NCBI GenBank assembly: GCA_028751875.1
Contig: CM054134.1
Span: 65,450,009-65,514,008 of the forward strand
Direction of reading: 5' to 3'
Length of the DNA stretch: 64,000 nt
From: Rapana venosa
Lineage: Eukaryota > Mollusca > Gastropoda > Neogastropoda > Muricidae
The number at the start of each line of letters is the position of its first letter. The stretch's first letter is position 1. Below, piece by piece: positions 43,727 through 56,620 of this stretch. A program made the position numbers and the translations under genes. The notes under the pieces were generated by a model. It was given only the letters and a program-made list of their open reading frames with translations. It was not told where the DNA came from and ran no database searches.

Positions 43727-46700
43727 GTTTAATTAAATATTTCTCATCTATTTCTCCTACAGAGAAATCACACGAGACTTTAGTCTTAGTGGACATACAA
43801 TTACAACAACTTACAAGACACATCCAATATACCTCATCCAATGAAAAAGGTCTGCAGCAAACTGATGAAGCATTGATCAGTGAAGACTCATTATGTATAA
43901 CAAAAGCGAATTCAGATATGACACATTATTGTTTGTAAGGTAGGTGTCCAAAACCAACTGTCCAAAGTTTGGAGTAACAGCTTTGGTATAATATTTATAA
44001 AAAGTTTTCTGACTACTCCAGCCTGCCGTTTTCGTGATGGACGCAAGGGGATACACTATGACTGGCAGCACGTGCACTGTGGCTTCCGTATTTTGAGGTA
44101 TTTATGCCCGCCATTTCAAGCACTGTTTTCACCCAATGAGAAAAAGTTTCCCCGGAGATAGGGTCAATAAAGCTGATGAACGGTTCTGAACCTTTCCGGA
44201 GCTCCCATGTGACGTCTAGATACCTATGGAGATGTTTCATGGAACACAGTTTATTATTGTTAGGGAATGACGAGATATTTGCTGGCTCTGTGTGGACACC
44301 TGGCTTTGTATGCTTCTATTTCCCAGAGAGAACAAAAATTACACATCTATTGGGATAAAATTTAATATCATGGACTTTCAGTGCGTGTAAGAGGGACAAC
44401 AACATTACACTTCTCAAAGTCAACTGTTTGAGTGTCAAATCAAGTCAGATCAAGTATTTCTGGCCACTCAAGCAAATGTTCCAAATTATTATCTACATTC
44501 CATGTCTCTTGGTACTTTGGTATAGGCATTTCTCAAACACTTCTTTAAAAATTTACAAATGTAAGGATGGGAATCTATTGAGTGTCTACTGGTACCATCT
44601 GGAGAAAAATATGTTTTCAAAGCTCTTCTTGCACTATTCACGGCACTATACCCTGCACCTTCAGAGTACAGGAAAGCAAGAAAATTTGCTATATTTACAG
44701 AGTCGGGTGCAGACTCATCCAGACAATTGTTGTGGGCATAGGTTTTCCACTTCTTAATATAGCAGTTATATACAACCTGAGTTGCTAGTCACCAGGATTC
44801 CCAAATCAGGTCTGCTGCAGTATCTGTCAATCCTTTTCCTCCAAACCTTTCACTGATATTCTGCATGCCAGAAGATGTAGGCTGCCCTTTTTTTTTTGCG
44901 TGGATGGCTTGGAAGAAGAAGGACATCCCTGGGTACTGGAAGGGGAACAGGTTCTGCTACCAACATACTGGACAGGACTGGCCACCAGACTTGTGTTTTC
45001 CAGCTCGGGCCAATCAATACGCCTATGGTCTGCTCTTGACGTACTTTTTGGAAAACTTGCAGAATCACGCTGAAAGGAGGAAAGGCACAGAACTCAGTGA
45101 ATTTCCATGAAATTTAAAAGGCATCCACTGCATGGGCTTCTGGGTCAGGTTTGTAACTGATATAGCATGCAAACTGCTTGTTTATCCTTGAGGCGAATAA
45201 ATCCACAGAGGGTTTGGCCTGCAAATGTGAAAGTGCATTATGCAGCATAGCAGGGTTGAGCTTCCATTCAGCATCCAGGTTTATTTTCCTGGATTCTGTA
45301 TCAGCTGCCACATTGTCTCTCCCTGGTATAAATGCTGCTGAAAGGCAAATGTTCTTAGCAATACACCATTCCTATAGTGTAGAAGTAATGTCATTGCATG
45401 ATAGTGAATGGTTGGTACCAAAATGTTTAATACAAGCAACAGCTGTAGTGTATGTCAAAACTTGAACTGCTTTACCTGCTATATCCTTCTCAAAACACTG
45501 CAAAGCAAAAAGAATTGCTTTAAGTTCAAGATAATTGATATGGTAGTCTGCTTCAACAGGGAGCCAAGCACCACTGGAATGGAATGAACATCTGGTAGAA
45601 CATGTCCTGGAATGAACATCCCCAACCCTCCTTACTGGCATCTGATTTGATAGTCACTTGAGGCTCTGGATCAGACACAGAGTTTGAGACACTATCAATA
45701 TTCTCAATCCACCATAGCAGTTCCTTTCTTGCTGGGGAAGAAAGACTCATGAGGCCATCAAAGTACCCTCTATTATACTTAAGTGCCAGTTTCTTGTCAT
45801 TTTCTAAGAGATGTAATACAATGGTCCATATCTTACAGCTGTAAAGATAGCTACCTTCGTAACTACTACCTTAGCAACTTCTCTGATAGGTATTTGCTCC
45901 TTCTTCAGCAGCTGTAAGCTACCTAGTTTTAATTTTGCTTTCCTATCTTCTGTCAGAACAACAGATATATTCTTCGAATCAATAATAACACCAAGATATT
46001 GAATAGTCTGGGATGGACTGAGCACAGATTTCTCTGGGTGTACTATAAAACCTAATGAACGAAACAGTTTAACAGTCCCCATAGCATTATGCAGACAGTC
46101 ACCTAATTTCTTCCTGTCAACAGAGAGTCATCAAGATAGGAGGATGAAACATGACCTTACTCCCTCAACCAAGCAAAAACAGGTTTCAATATTGTGAATT
46201 TTCTTGGTGCCATAGCTATACCATTAGGTAAACAATTAAATTCCCACAAATCATTTTCCCAGCTGAACCCGAGCAGCTTTCTTGCTCTGGCCATATGGGA
46301 ACAGAGTAGTAAGCATCCTTTAAATCTGTTGATGCCATGAAACAATCTTTTGTGATAAGGGTTTTTTTTGTTTTTTGGTTTTTTTTGCTGCCTCATATTC
46401 TGTGACGTCCCCCGTCCTGCTTTCCCACGCCGCTCATTCCAATCTCCCTGCCACATGACAATGAGATGAAATAATGTTGCCGCTGTGGAAGTGCATATGC
46501 TTTGAGACTACTTGACAGGGTTGTACTCTATGCTTACTATCATAATATATCCCAGCGTCAACCGGGCCCGAGAGATACAGACACCTGCAGCATTGGTCAG
46601 GTAATTTGAGCAACACTCTCAAACTCGCATCCGTTAAGTGTATGAAGCTCGACTGTGTGGTCCCAGTCTTCCCACTGAGCCCACAGCACACTCACTCTGG

Positions 46701-48638
46701 GTAGGAGCCAGCCGGAGTTCGAAAAATCCCTATGACTCTTATGGGAATCGAACCCGCGACTTTCCAGTCCGTAACCCAAGGCACTAACCACTGCGCCATG
46801 GCGGCTGGTCTTGTGATAAGCTTGATTGCAGACTGGAAAGTGTCCATCTTGAAATGGTGGTAAGTTATTTCTTTATTTAACTCTTTTAAATTCAAGATCA
46901 TTCTGTTTGTGCCATTCTTCTTAGGGGGGTAAAGATAGGTGATAAATATTGGCCCTCTTCAAACAACACATTTGGAGATGACACTTTTTTGGTCTAATTT
47001 TTCAATCTCCTTATCAATGGCATCCATTTCTATTTTTGTTAAGCTTGGTTGAGGTAGAAAACTTTGTGTCAAACCATTGGGATCATGGTCAAGCTCTATT
47101 CTTGCCCCCTTGATTAACTGAAGAATCTCAGGGTCAGTGGTCAAAGATTTCCACTGATCAAAAAAAGAATTGTAGCCTGACAGCAGTAAATAGGTTTGCC
47201 CCTATTTTCAATTCTTCAAGCAACTTTGGGAGTGGAGTATAAAATTGACTCACCTCATTCTTATTCAGTGACTGAAACTGACAATGAATTAGGCCTGATA
47301 TTTGTTGTTTCTCTTCACCATGTTCATGGCCCCAAAGTGCTTCTTGTTTCTAGTCCACTGGTGGTTGTTCCTCTTCCCTAAAAAAAGAGGACCAGCCAGA
47401 AAACTATTTTGGATACCGATTGTTTTGATGAGGCCCCACTGGACCCAGAAACACTTGCTCCCAAACGATCCAACTCCTTGGCCTCTTTGAGAGACGCAGA
47501 CAAATTATCTCCAAAGAGTTTGTCAGTACAGGAGTACTGCCACCACAAATTCCAGCAGCAATGGTTGGGTTAAAGCACGGTTTTATTGTCGGTTGTTTGG
47601 GAGACAGGTCTTGGGATGCATGGCCTAACAGAGCTACCGAATCAGTCAGTAGAGAAACTGCAGTTTCCAAAAGATCGGGTTTTCTCTGTGCTGCGCCTCA
47701 CGAATCGCATGTGCTTGTAGCATGCAAAACTAGACACTGTGTGTGTGCTGATCAGAGATGCTCTTCCTGGTGTTGGTTGGCATTGCTTTTCCATATGCCT
47801 ACCTCACTGTTTTCTGTCGGCACACACAATTTGCTGGTCGTGAATGTTTTTCTGACAGCTTTTTGACATTCTTATCAGAGAGTTTCTTGGAAAATCGTTA
47901 GTTAATAAGCTTAACAATTTGATGGGAAACTTTTTGGAAACTTTTTTTTCTTCGACATCGAGTTCATCGTCCAATTCCATGATGAGCTCATCCTCATCAT
48001 CAAAACTAACAGAGTGAACATCGTCATTGTCTGTTCCGTCCTCGATATCGGAATCAGACTCGGAACTAGTTTATCGCGTTTATGTTTTTTGTCTTGTTTT
48101 CTCCCATCATTTTCTTGCGGCTTAATGATCTTAACGGCCAAGGAAACTTGAGATGATAGCTCCGACATCATCTTGTGTATCTTTGCATCTAAGCTTTGGA
48201 AGCAGTGTTCCCATTTGGCATCGAGGCTTTCCAATTCTGATGCCGATTTGACTTGGGCACTTAGGCCTACTTCTTTCTCTCTTGACATACCGAGATGTCG
48301 TATGAATGCACCTACGAAAGTGGCAGATTTTTTTCTTTTTCTCAGCGTAAGCTGACCTTTGTTACCAACTAAGGGCTACGTAGGCAATGGAAAACTAAGT
48401 TACCAGAGCTGAAAACCTCGATTCCAAATCTTCTTAAACAAAAGACAAATAGGACAAAATAAAGCAGTCTCAGCGTGTTCAATGCACACACAGAGAAAAC
48501 AAATACCCAACATTAAACATAGACCTATGCAAAAAAGTTAATTTATCATGGACACTTCTGCTCCTCAAATCATGACTCACTCTGGCAGCTAACTTTGTGC
48601 CACTGACTCACTTGGCGTGCAGCTCTGCTGCTACATCT
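43542..48638 (-). mobile_element. DIRS-like tyrosine-recombinase retrotransposon, decayed
   Basis: Minus-strand remains run in DIRS order. A gag-like region (48288-47404) has VALLGHASQDLS. The RT (47150-45804) has EMDAIDKEIEKLDQKSVIS, MILNLKELNKEITYHHFKM, DCFMASTDLKDAYYSV and SSSYLDDSLLT (YLDD near 46120). An RNase H-like region follows (45750-45400, TIKSDASKEGWG and NYLELKAILFAL), then NPAMLHNALSHL and SVDLFASRINKQ. The tyrosine recombinase (44240-43880) has SHSARAA (HxxR) and TFYKYY. The 36-base ends 43542-43577 and 48603-48638 are inverted repeats with 3 mismatches. Stops and frameshifts make it inactive. An LS element splits the RT. Confidence 0.88.
46360..46810 (-). mobile_element. LS element inserted in the DIRS RT domain
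   Basis: The head on the minus strand reads ccagccgccatggcgcagtg and gcgggttcgattcccataag, near-intact promoter boxes. About 400 bp of the body is missing through an internal deletion near 46453. A 10-bp duplication, ttgtgataag, lies at 46350-46359 and 46811-46820. Removing the insert joins SAIKLIT to KDCFMASTDL in the RT. Confidence 0.9.
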
Positions 48639-48788
48639 GGTGTGGAAGAGATTGATTTATATCAAAATATGTATGTTATTTATATAGGCCAGAAATTCAT
48701 TGAAGTATGTACTTCAGGTTCACATAATTGTTTTTGGGGTCTTTTTTTAATTTTTAGAGGCCTACTTGAATAAAGCTACCTGCTATAT

Positions 48789-48820
<32 letters not shown>

Positions 48821-50505
48821 TACTGTCCACCCAGTTGTTAAGACATGTATAGGGTGAAAAACAGATTTTTGTTTACAGCTGCAGGTGCTGACTTTTGCAT
48901 GTCACATCATGATCCTGAAAATCAAAATGTTTTGTCAGTGAATTGGTATGATCATTTCTCAGGGCACTTTTTCTGTGGAACATTGATGTAGATACTTACA
49001 CAGGGAGAATGGCTGTGGAGGAGAGAGGAAAAGTAGTATTGAAGAGAGTGAAGGTGAGGACATTTTTTTATGGCAAACACAGAAATTTGACATGAATGGT
49101 AAGCCCATCTGGCTAGCAAATTTAGATGCTTGGTGTGTAAGAAAGTTAAACCAGCATACCGAGTGAGTCGATAATTTATAGTACAGTCATTTACAAATTT
49201 ACAAATCATTGGTTTTCTAACAGCAATTTCCATCTCTCATTCCTTTTGTGCCTCTCTTCTCATTTGTATCTAAATCTGTGGCTGTATATGTAAGCTTAGT
49301 TTTGTTTGCGTACTTTCCATTTCACCTCCTCTTTTTTTTTTGCGCCAGCCAGCCAGTTTCTCATAGTTGTGTTTCTCTTTGCTCAGAAATGACTTGTTAT
49401 AGATGCATTCGGTTTACATTCTGCAACTGCTGGTTGTGAATATGATACCATGTGTAAAATCAGCACACTTTCACAAAGTCCATGATCACATTTTGCTGGA
49501 TATACTGCGTTACTGCAGAATTGAAGCCAGTATCTTGCCTGGGATTTTAACATATACAGACAATCCTTGGTTCTGCTCTTGTTTTGACTCACACGATCAA
49601 AAGATTAGTGGAAAAATCAGTCTTCTTCGTAATCACTTTGTGCTCTTTGATTTTGTACTCGTTCTGTTGGTGTGATTGACAAAAATCAGTTGAAAAAGCA
49701 TCCTTTTTTTGGTCTGTTTGGAGATCAATTTTCTGTTTGTCTGCAGATTTAAAAAAAAAATGTAATTGTTTCATTCATCATTTGCTTGGATATTGGAAGA
49801 TTGGAGAAACACAATCCTAGAATTATCGGAATACAGGTTTTGCCTATTGGTTAACAGATGAGAACTTGCCATTCTTTCTGCACACAGTGTTTGTCTTTTT
49901 CCAGCAACGTGATAATTTTTTGGTTGGTTTTTAATCCATTTACTTTAAGATACTGATCTTATGTTGTGTGTGAACACAGATGTGTGTGTGTTTTTGTTTT
50001 CTGTATGAAAGGCTAAGAGAGTCTTCCATAAACCAGTGAAATAATTTTTGAAAGGGTTATTATGCTGCCATTCCACTAGCAAGTCTCATACCTGAATAAT
50101 TACCAAGCTGATTAGTTCTGCAAACAGTGATAATCCTTTGTCTTTACTTTGGAACAGTTCTCTCATGTGTGATATAGATGGGGAAAAAATGAGCAGCAGA
50201 AAGTTTGGGAGAGATTTCGTATAATACCTTGCAATAGGGAGCAAAAGGAAGATGTAGAAAATAGTTAATGGGTCTTGTACATAATCATGAATTACACTTC
50301 TTTCTGAAGGACCCCTTCCCCCCAAAGATGTAGCTGTCCTGAACATAACTGTTTACAGAAAGTAAGTGTTAGAAGTGTTTTGCTTTTATTTCAAGGCAAA
50401 GCTTGTGAAAAGTATACCATTCCAATATCATTGGGACCATGAGCCTATTTGATCTATTTTAGAAGATCAAATTTTTGTGAAAATCCTGCTGAATTCTATA
50501 AGATG
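48639..50505. other. Unassigned AT-rich DNA
   Basis: Contains a run of about 20 G at 48799-48820. No gene, exon or known repeat recognised. Confidence 0.6.
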
Positions 50506-50511
50506 TTATAG

Positions 50512-50720
50512 GGGACAGGATGGCTCAGGGGTCAGAGTACTCACTTTCTCCAAGCTAAGGTTAAGCAGCATTGAGCATGGTTATCAAGTGGGTGGGTGAC
50601 CATTTGCGTGCTTTGGCTTCAGTACAGGTACCTGCCCTCTTAGGGTCAGGGAAGGTAAAGCATTGAGGGAGAGGAGACAGCGTAGGTTATGGGAACACCT
50701 TTACCATTACCTTTTATAAC
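50512..50720 (+). mobile_element. SINE2, shortened copy
   Basis: Begins aggggacaggatggctcagg, keeps the 5S-like boxes ggttaagcagcattgagc and tcaagtgggtgggtgacc, but lacks part of the middle and most of the 3' body. It ends in ctttaccattacctttta. Confidence 0.82.
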
Positions 50721-51914
50721 ATGAAAGCACTGCCTGTATTTGTGTAAGTGGGAAGGCATGCTGAATTGTAGATTTGTTTGAAATGCTACATGAATATTTG
50801 GGCAAGACTATTTTTGTTTAAGATTTAAAGTGAATGATACAATTGTATGGCTAACTTATCAAAGGTTTCAGAGAAAATATACCTTGTACGGAAAGCATTT
50901 TTCACTTTTTGAAAAAATGCAAGGAAATTAAACATTATTTTGTATGATTTTTGTGACAGCCTCTATTGTAACTGTGGCCATTGCTCAGTATTGTTCTTTG
51001 GAAGAATTTAGCATAGTTCTTCCGTCTGAACAGTATAGGTTTAAGTCTCACAGAATGAAATAAAAGCAAAGCATTTGCCCAAATTGTATTAAGCGTCTGA
51101 TTTTGTTTGGTCATATCATAGAGGATTTAGGACAGTTTTTGAAAAGTGGATGGTTGCAGCTCTTTCATCAGACTCACTGCCTACTCATAGATACTCTAGA
51201 ACTGGTCTTTTATGATGCAAAGTTGATTTATTTACCTTATGATTTCTGCATCTTCCATATGTCTTATGGGGCCTCTTTGGTATAAAATTGAAAAGCATCC
51301 CCAACTGGAAATTCTGTGGTAAATATTTTCTCTTTTTTTAATCACTTTATTTGTTTGAGTCGTTTTCCTTATCTTTTTTTCCTCTTTTGCATATATTGGC
51401 CCTCCCAGTCCATTTGGCTGCCTTTTTCAAGGAAGTCCAATGTTTTTTTCTTATATGTTGTCTGACATTTTGCTCACAGCATTTTGTTCTGGTGACCAGA
51501 TGGTGAAATTGTAAACACTGGAGTTGGTGCAGAATATCCATTCTGCATCATTTTTAGCCTATATTGTATTTCATGTGTATTTTATGTTACTTTAAAATTA
51601 AGAATAATTTGTTTAAAACCTTTTTTTGGTAATATAGGGATGATCATTTAAAAGAAGTATTGCTGGTGTCCTCAGTATGGCATGGCTTTATCACCTGTAA
51701 GGAGTGACAAATGAAACTGCTGTGTGATTTAATGTGAACTTTCTTTTTCAAGTTGACATGTTAGATATTTGAGGGAATTGGGAGGTGCTGATTTTTAATT
51801 TGAAGTTAATGTTAATGAGACTGACTGGAACTGAATGAAGTGACTGCCCTGGCGTAACCTTTGTGGTTGGTAGGGCTTTAAACAGCGTGAACTGAAAATC
51901 CACATCTTCCATCA
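50721..51914. other. Unassigned AT-rich DNA
   Basis: No gene or repeat family recognised. Confidence 0.55.
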
Positions 51915-52140
51915 TGGCAGCAGCAATACTAGCACCAACGCCACCACATTACCACCAGCACAGCAGCAGCAGCAGCACCATCACAACTACACCACCACCA
52001 CCAGTACATCATCCACAATCAACCTGAAAGCATTCACACCTCACAATACAATACACCTCCGAACGCACGCACCTACAAACACCACACACACATACATCAC
52101 AAGGCACGCACCACGCACACACACACACACACACCATCGC

Positions 52141-52171
<31 letters not shown>

Positions 52172-52202
52172 GCGGCACACACACCACACACACACACACA
52201 CT

Positions 52203-52269
<67 letters not shown>

Positions 52270-52272
52270 CAG
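51915..52272. repeat. CAN-triplet and CA microsatellite region
   Basis: Starts with cagcagcag/caccac triplets (51915-52015) and passes into interrupted (CA)n from 52075 to 52272. Val/Cys open frames on the reverse strand are artefacts. Confidence 0.92.
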
Positions 52273-52414
52273 AGGCAGTTTTGACTGTTACCTATTGCAT
52301 TACATTCGGATAATTGATCAGGCATTGTAATGAGAGCTCAGCCACAGGAATGTTAAAAAGTGAGAAAAGGAAGAGAAGATAGGATAAATATATATGTATG
52401 CAGAAGGCTGTGAT

Positions 52415-52490
52415 AATAATAATAATAATAATAATGAATAGAATTTATATAGCGCTATATCTTGCAAAAACAAATCAAAGCTCTTTACAG
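52415..52490 (-). mobile_element. L2-type 3' tail
   Basis: (AAT)n followed by agaatttatatagcgctata and aacaaatcaaagctcttta. No target duplication was confirmed. Confidence 0.75.
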
Positions 52491-53084
52491 ATCTGGTTGT
52501 ATAGCTAAGGTGCCTAGTAACCCATTTGTCATATTGGATTTTTCTTTCCTCTTTTCTTTTTTGTTGTTGACAGGAAGCATTACTGTATGGAATTTGTCAG
52601 AAAACATTGATTGTGTAATTTTTTCCCCCCTTACTTTTTGTCCCTATGATTATTTCATGAGTTGGTTGTGTACTGCTTCAGAACTAATCTGTACTTGTCA
52701 AAGTTGTGTTTATATACATAAAAGTTTCTGTACTTGGGTATGAGTATGTAACAGATATGGCTGTGAGATTGAGATTCATATTGTTCTGCAGGCTGCAATT
52801 AGAATAGGCAAAACTGTGGTTATATCAGCACTACTTTTCAGTGTGTAAGTGGTTGAGGCAATATCATCATAGTGTTTTGCAAGGCACAAGCAAAAGAGGC
52901 AATAATACGGTTATCTCCACAGGTATGACTTTTTTCCCCAGCTTGATTTACCTTTTGGTTTCATGTATAAAGATCTATGGTTTGTATTAACTATGTTTAT
53001 TGATTATTTTGTAAAGCTTTGATATGCTATGGACTTACATATATTTTGTGATAATATGACTGTGTTAATAATCTCTATCTATCT
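52491..53084. other. Unassigned DNA
   Basis: T-rich sequence with no recognised gene. Confidence 0.5.
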
Positions 53085-53937
53085 ATCTGTCCCGTAGTCT
53101 GACGACCGTGGGGGCACCCTCAAAGACTCAACAACCAGTTCCCTCCATTCCTCTCTGTTCTGCCTTTCTCAGGGTTTTGTTGAGTTCTAGGCCTGTCCAT
53201 TCGCTGATGTTATCCTCCCAACTCTTCCTTGGTCTGCCTCTTCTTCTTCCTTCTTGGAGAGTGCCTTGTAAAACTGTCTTTGCAAGTCCTTTGGATCTTG
53301 TGACATGCCCATACCATTTAAGTTTACGCTTTTTCACGATCGTTAGAAGGTTCTCATAGGGTCCAATGGTTTGCTGGATTCTGTTATGCACGCTTTCGTT
53401 GCTTATGTGGTCTTTGTAGGAGATGCCAAGGAGTCTCCGAAAGCATCTCATCTCCACCGCCTGTACTCTTCTCTCCAAATCTGCAGTCAGGGTCCATGAT
53501 TCACAGGCATACAGAAATATGGATATGACAAGGGAGCGCATTAGACTGATCTTGGAGATAAGCGAGATATTTTTATCTCTCCAGATGGTGTTTAGTTTTG
53601 ACAAAGCTGTTATTGTCTGTGCAGTCCTGCATGCTACTTCTGGCTTGGATCCCTTGTCTGATACAATGGCTCCCAGGTACTTGAAGCTTTGAACTGTTTC
53701 CAGCTTCTGGTCATTAACCCTGATATCAGTGCTAATGCCGTTGGTGTTATTAGTCATCAGTTTGGTCTTCTCTGCACTGATTTCCATACCGTATGTTTTG
53801 GAGGCCTTATTCAAGTGTTCTGTTAGGCTGGCAAGCTCTTTTTCTGATCCTGCTATTCCATCAATGTCATCTGCGAAGCGGAGGTTTGTGATCGTTCTGC
53901 CACCAATGCTGACTGATCCTTCATGATGTTCCAGTGC
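53085..53937 (-). mobile_element. RTE-like LINE 3' end with an open frame
   Basis: About 270 uninterrupted codons on the minus strand read ALEHHEGSVSIGGRTITNLR, FADDIDGIAGSEKELASL (catalytic FADD), EISAEKTKLMTNN, SFKYLGAIVSD, FLYACESWTL, RRLLGISYKDHISNESV, KWYGHVTRSKG and EGRRRGRPRKSWEDNI. It ends with a (GATA)n tail at about 53075-53090. The insertion is 5'-truncated just before the FADD motif. The intact frame makes it one of the younger elements here. Confidence 0.9.
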
Positions 53938-54065
53938 ATAATAATAATAATGATAATAATAATAATAATAATAATATATGGAAGTTATATAGCGCTGAAT
54001 CTTGTAAAACAAACAAATCGAAGCGCTTGCACTCAAATCATTTACGCGCATGCAACTTTCCTCAA
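53938..54065 (-). mobile_element. L2-type 3' end fragment
   Basis: (AAT)n, aagttatatagcgctgaatc and aagcgcttgcactcaaatc match the reverse complement of the last 100 bp of copy B. It lies at the 5' break of the RTE-like element, and the two read as one fused frame through a run of tyrosines. Confidence 0.8.
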
Positions 54066-54106
54066 TTATAATAAATAACATATTTCAATTTTATGCACGC
54101 GTACGT

Positions 54107-54167
<61 letters not shown>

Positions 54168-54168
54168 A
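54107..54168. repeat. CA microsatellite
   Basis: Pure (CA)n of about 58 bp at the left edge of the inverted LINE segment. Confidence 0.95.
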
Positions 54169-54812
54169 GGTAGGTATACAGATACAGTATTTATTATTAA
54201 ATTTTCCCCAAATTTTGCGCGTGCTGCACATGAGTGTATATCTAGGACCTGGTTAGGCACTGGTGAGGGACATGTGCTGTAATCCACCCCTTCTTCAATG
54301 TATATAGCTGCACTGATTTTGGTAGCAGCATCCACCTGTTGATGGACAGGTGGATAATAGTAACCAGGCAGCTTAGGTAGTTTGTTCCTGGTTACATTCA
54401 GGGATTGTAACACAAGGACTTGGTATTTATTGTTGGAAAGATGTTGGATTAGATAATGTAAATTAGTGGAAATAGATCTAGCGTTCCACTGCATTAGTTT
54501 CAATATGTTGGACTTTTTACATCTAGATCGGGTAGGCATTTTAAAATACGGAATCAATTTTTTAAAATATCAACAAAAAAAGGTTAAAAAACAACAACGA
54601 TCAACTCTAAACTGCAAAAAAACAAAACATTAAACAAATTAAAATTAACAATTATGTGACCCAAATTGTTGGCTCTTTATGCGAAAGATAACTACTGCAC
54701 ACTGAGTCAAGTAAAACAGCTAGATCTACTGTGGATATGAGTAAATACTAAACAACACCACAGCTAAGCTATTGCACTACAAGTTGATGTACAAACTACC
54801 AGTCACAGTTTC

Positions 54813-55670
54813 TCAGCACATCAAAGTAGTTGTGCTGTCTCTGCTAGACCACCAAGGGAACTGGTACACTTGGTATGGAAATGGCCACTGGCTGGAGGCT
54901 GGCTGTAGCTGGTAATTTTCAGAGACATAGGTGGATCTGGGTGACTGGTAAACATTTTTGTTGTAAACCCGACGTCTTGGTTTCCTCTTGGGCTTTTCCC
55001 AGACTAGAGCATGCACATGCCTGCCGATGTTTTTGGCAAGAATGCTGGACCCATGGGTGTTTAGATGCAGGGAGTCTTTGAAATGGTTGTAGTGAGTCTT
55101 TATGTTGGCATGGGAAATGAAGGAAACATTTTTCAAATTAAACATTTCAGAACAAGTAACAGCATTAAATACATCTGCTTTCATCTGAAGATTAAAATCT
55201 TTTACGGGTGCAATTTTATTGATGACAATTTTGGTATCAGGGAATGAGGTCGTCAGATTTTTAACATTTTGAACCATTGTCTGACTGGCCTTCTGTGGAT
55301 CTGTGGTTCTCAGATCATTGATACCACAGTGGATAACGATGCACTGTGGTTCCTTGGCATCAGTCTTCCAATCCTTTAAGTGGGAGATGTGGTCAATGTC
55401 AGATGTTTTAATTTTTTTAACATTCAAGCCATAGGACAGACCCAGCCGACTGCTGTTGACTCCGCCTAGAATAGAGTCATGAGCTAAAAGCACAGTGGGA
55501 AAACCAGAAGTTTGGTCCTTCAACTTAGAACTTGATTTAACGTCATGCCAATTCATTTTCGTCACACCCATCTTTTTACGTAACTGGTCTGGCTTCTGAT
55601 TGTTTTGTTTTGGAATTTCTTTAGCCACTGACCTTTTCTGTTGGATTTCAGTGCTGGGTGATGATGGCAA
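54813..55670 (-). CDS. LINE ORF1 with SGNH-esterase-like domain (in the inverted segment)
   Basis: About 285 codons on the minus strand, without an ATG at its open start; the N-terminus (MVTSGTQTDSLDSPAS near 55760) lies in another frame, so a frameshift is likely near 55680. The middle carries TVLLAHDSILGGVNSSRLG, CIVIHCGINDLRTTDP (the GxND block) and SLHLNTHGSSILAKNI (the DxxH-like block), the three signatures of SGNH/GDSL hydrolases. Such domains are known in ORF1 of CR1-type and related LINEs. The C-terminus is basic (KPKRKPRRRVYNKN), fitting RNA binding. It is an internal part of the inverted LINE; host function is not implied. Confidence 0.82.
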   Translation of the reverse strand: MPSSPSTEIQQKRSVAKEIPKQNNQKPDQLRKKMGVTKMNWHDVKSSSKLKDQTSGFPTVLLAHDSILGGVNSSRLGLSYGLNVKKIKTSDIDHISHLKDWKTDAKEPQCIVIHCGINDLRTTDPQKASQTMVQNVKNLTTSFPDTKIVINKIAPVKDFNLQMKADVFNAVTCSEMFNLKNVSFISHANIKTHYNHFKDSLHLNTHGSSILAKNIGRHVHALVWEKPKRKPRRRVYNKNVYQSPRSTYVSENYQLQPASSQWPFPYQVYQFPWWSSRDSTTTLMC

Positions 55671-55796
55671 TCGTTTCCCACTTCCGCGTATGTGGTTACT
55701 GGTGAGGAGGGATGGGAAGCGGGTGAGTCAAGTGAGTCAGTCTGTGTCCCGCTGGTCACCATGCTGGGCGTTTCTGCAGGCCTTCTTTTCTTGTGG

Positions 55797-56395
55797 TCGG
55801 CACAGGACCTAATGATATGAACACTGAATGGATACACAACCTTAAAGATAATGAAAAATGGTTTATAGCAGGAGATTTTAATGCACATGCTCCTTTTTGG
55901 GATAAAGACTGTGAAAAAATATCTCATAATCGCTTTGTAGAAAACATAGTTGATTCCTGCCTGTACTTACTAAATGATGGCAGTGTTACTAGAATCCCCG
56001 ACATTGCTAGTCACAGAGCATCAGCCTTAGATCTATCGCTTATATCTCCTGCATTAGCTCCAGAATGTGAGTGGTCAACGCACAATGACACCCTTGGCAG
56101 CGATCACCTGCCTGTCATTACAACGCTTAGTGGACTAACAGCTTCCTGTGACACCCAGGAAGACAAAATTCCAAAATTTAATTACAAAAAAGCAGACTGG
56201 AAAAAGTTTGAAAGCATCCTTGAAACTTACACCACAGACAGCTTTGACACTGACAACATAGACCATTTATATTCCACTTTTACTGAGACAGTTATTCATG
56301 CTGCCACTTTGTCTATCCCCAAAATAAATACCCTAAAAACAAATAAACATCTGGGAAATATCTGGTGGACACCACAGCATGTGAGGAAGCAGTAA
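55797..56395 (+). pseudogene. LINE ORF2 fragment: endonuclease C-terminal half
   Basis: The open frame reads WFIAGDFNAHAPFWDKD, with the DFNAH motif of APE-type LINE endonucleases, then SHRASALDLSL and NDTLGSDHLPVIT, with the SDHxP catalytic block. It ends at a frameshift near 56390; the next frame (56365-56604) continues the linker. The N-terminal half lies inverted at 54170-54557. Confidence 0.88.
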
Positions 56396-56620
56396 AAAAC
56401 AAACGCTTAATGTATAAAATTTATTTAAAAGATAAAACGTCAGAAAATAATGTAAAACAGAAACAAGCAAAAAATTACTGTAACCTTGTTGTAGCTCAGG
56501 CTAAGAGAGAATTTTGGACTTCTTTTTGTACCACTGAAATTTCAAATCATAAAGATCTTAAAAAAGTTTGGGATAAATATCATGAAATGAAAAAAAGGTG
56601 TTAGTTTACCAAATTGTCCA

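Noticed and set aside
44850..45110. Plus-strand open frames in the DIRS region
   Set aside because: They are antisense to the recognisable DIRS RNase H and recombinase frames.
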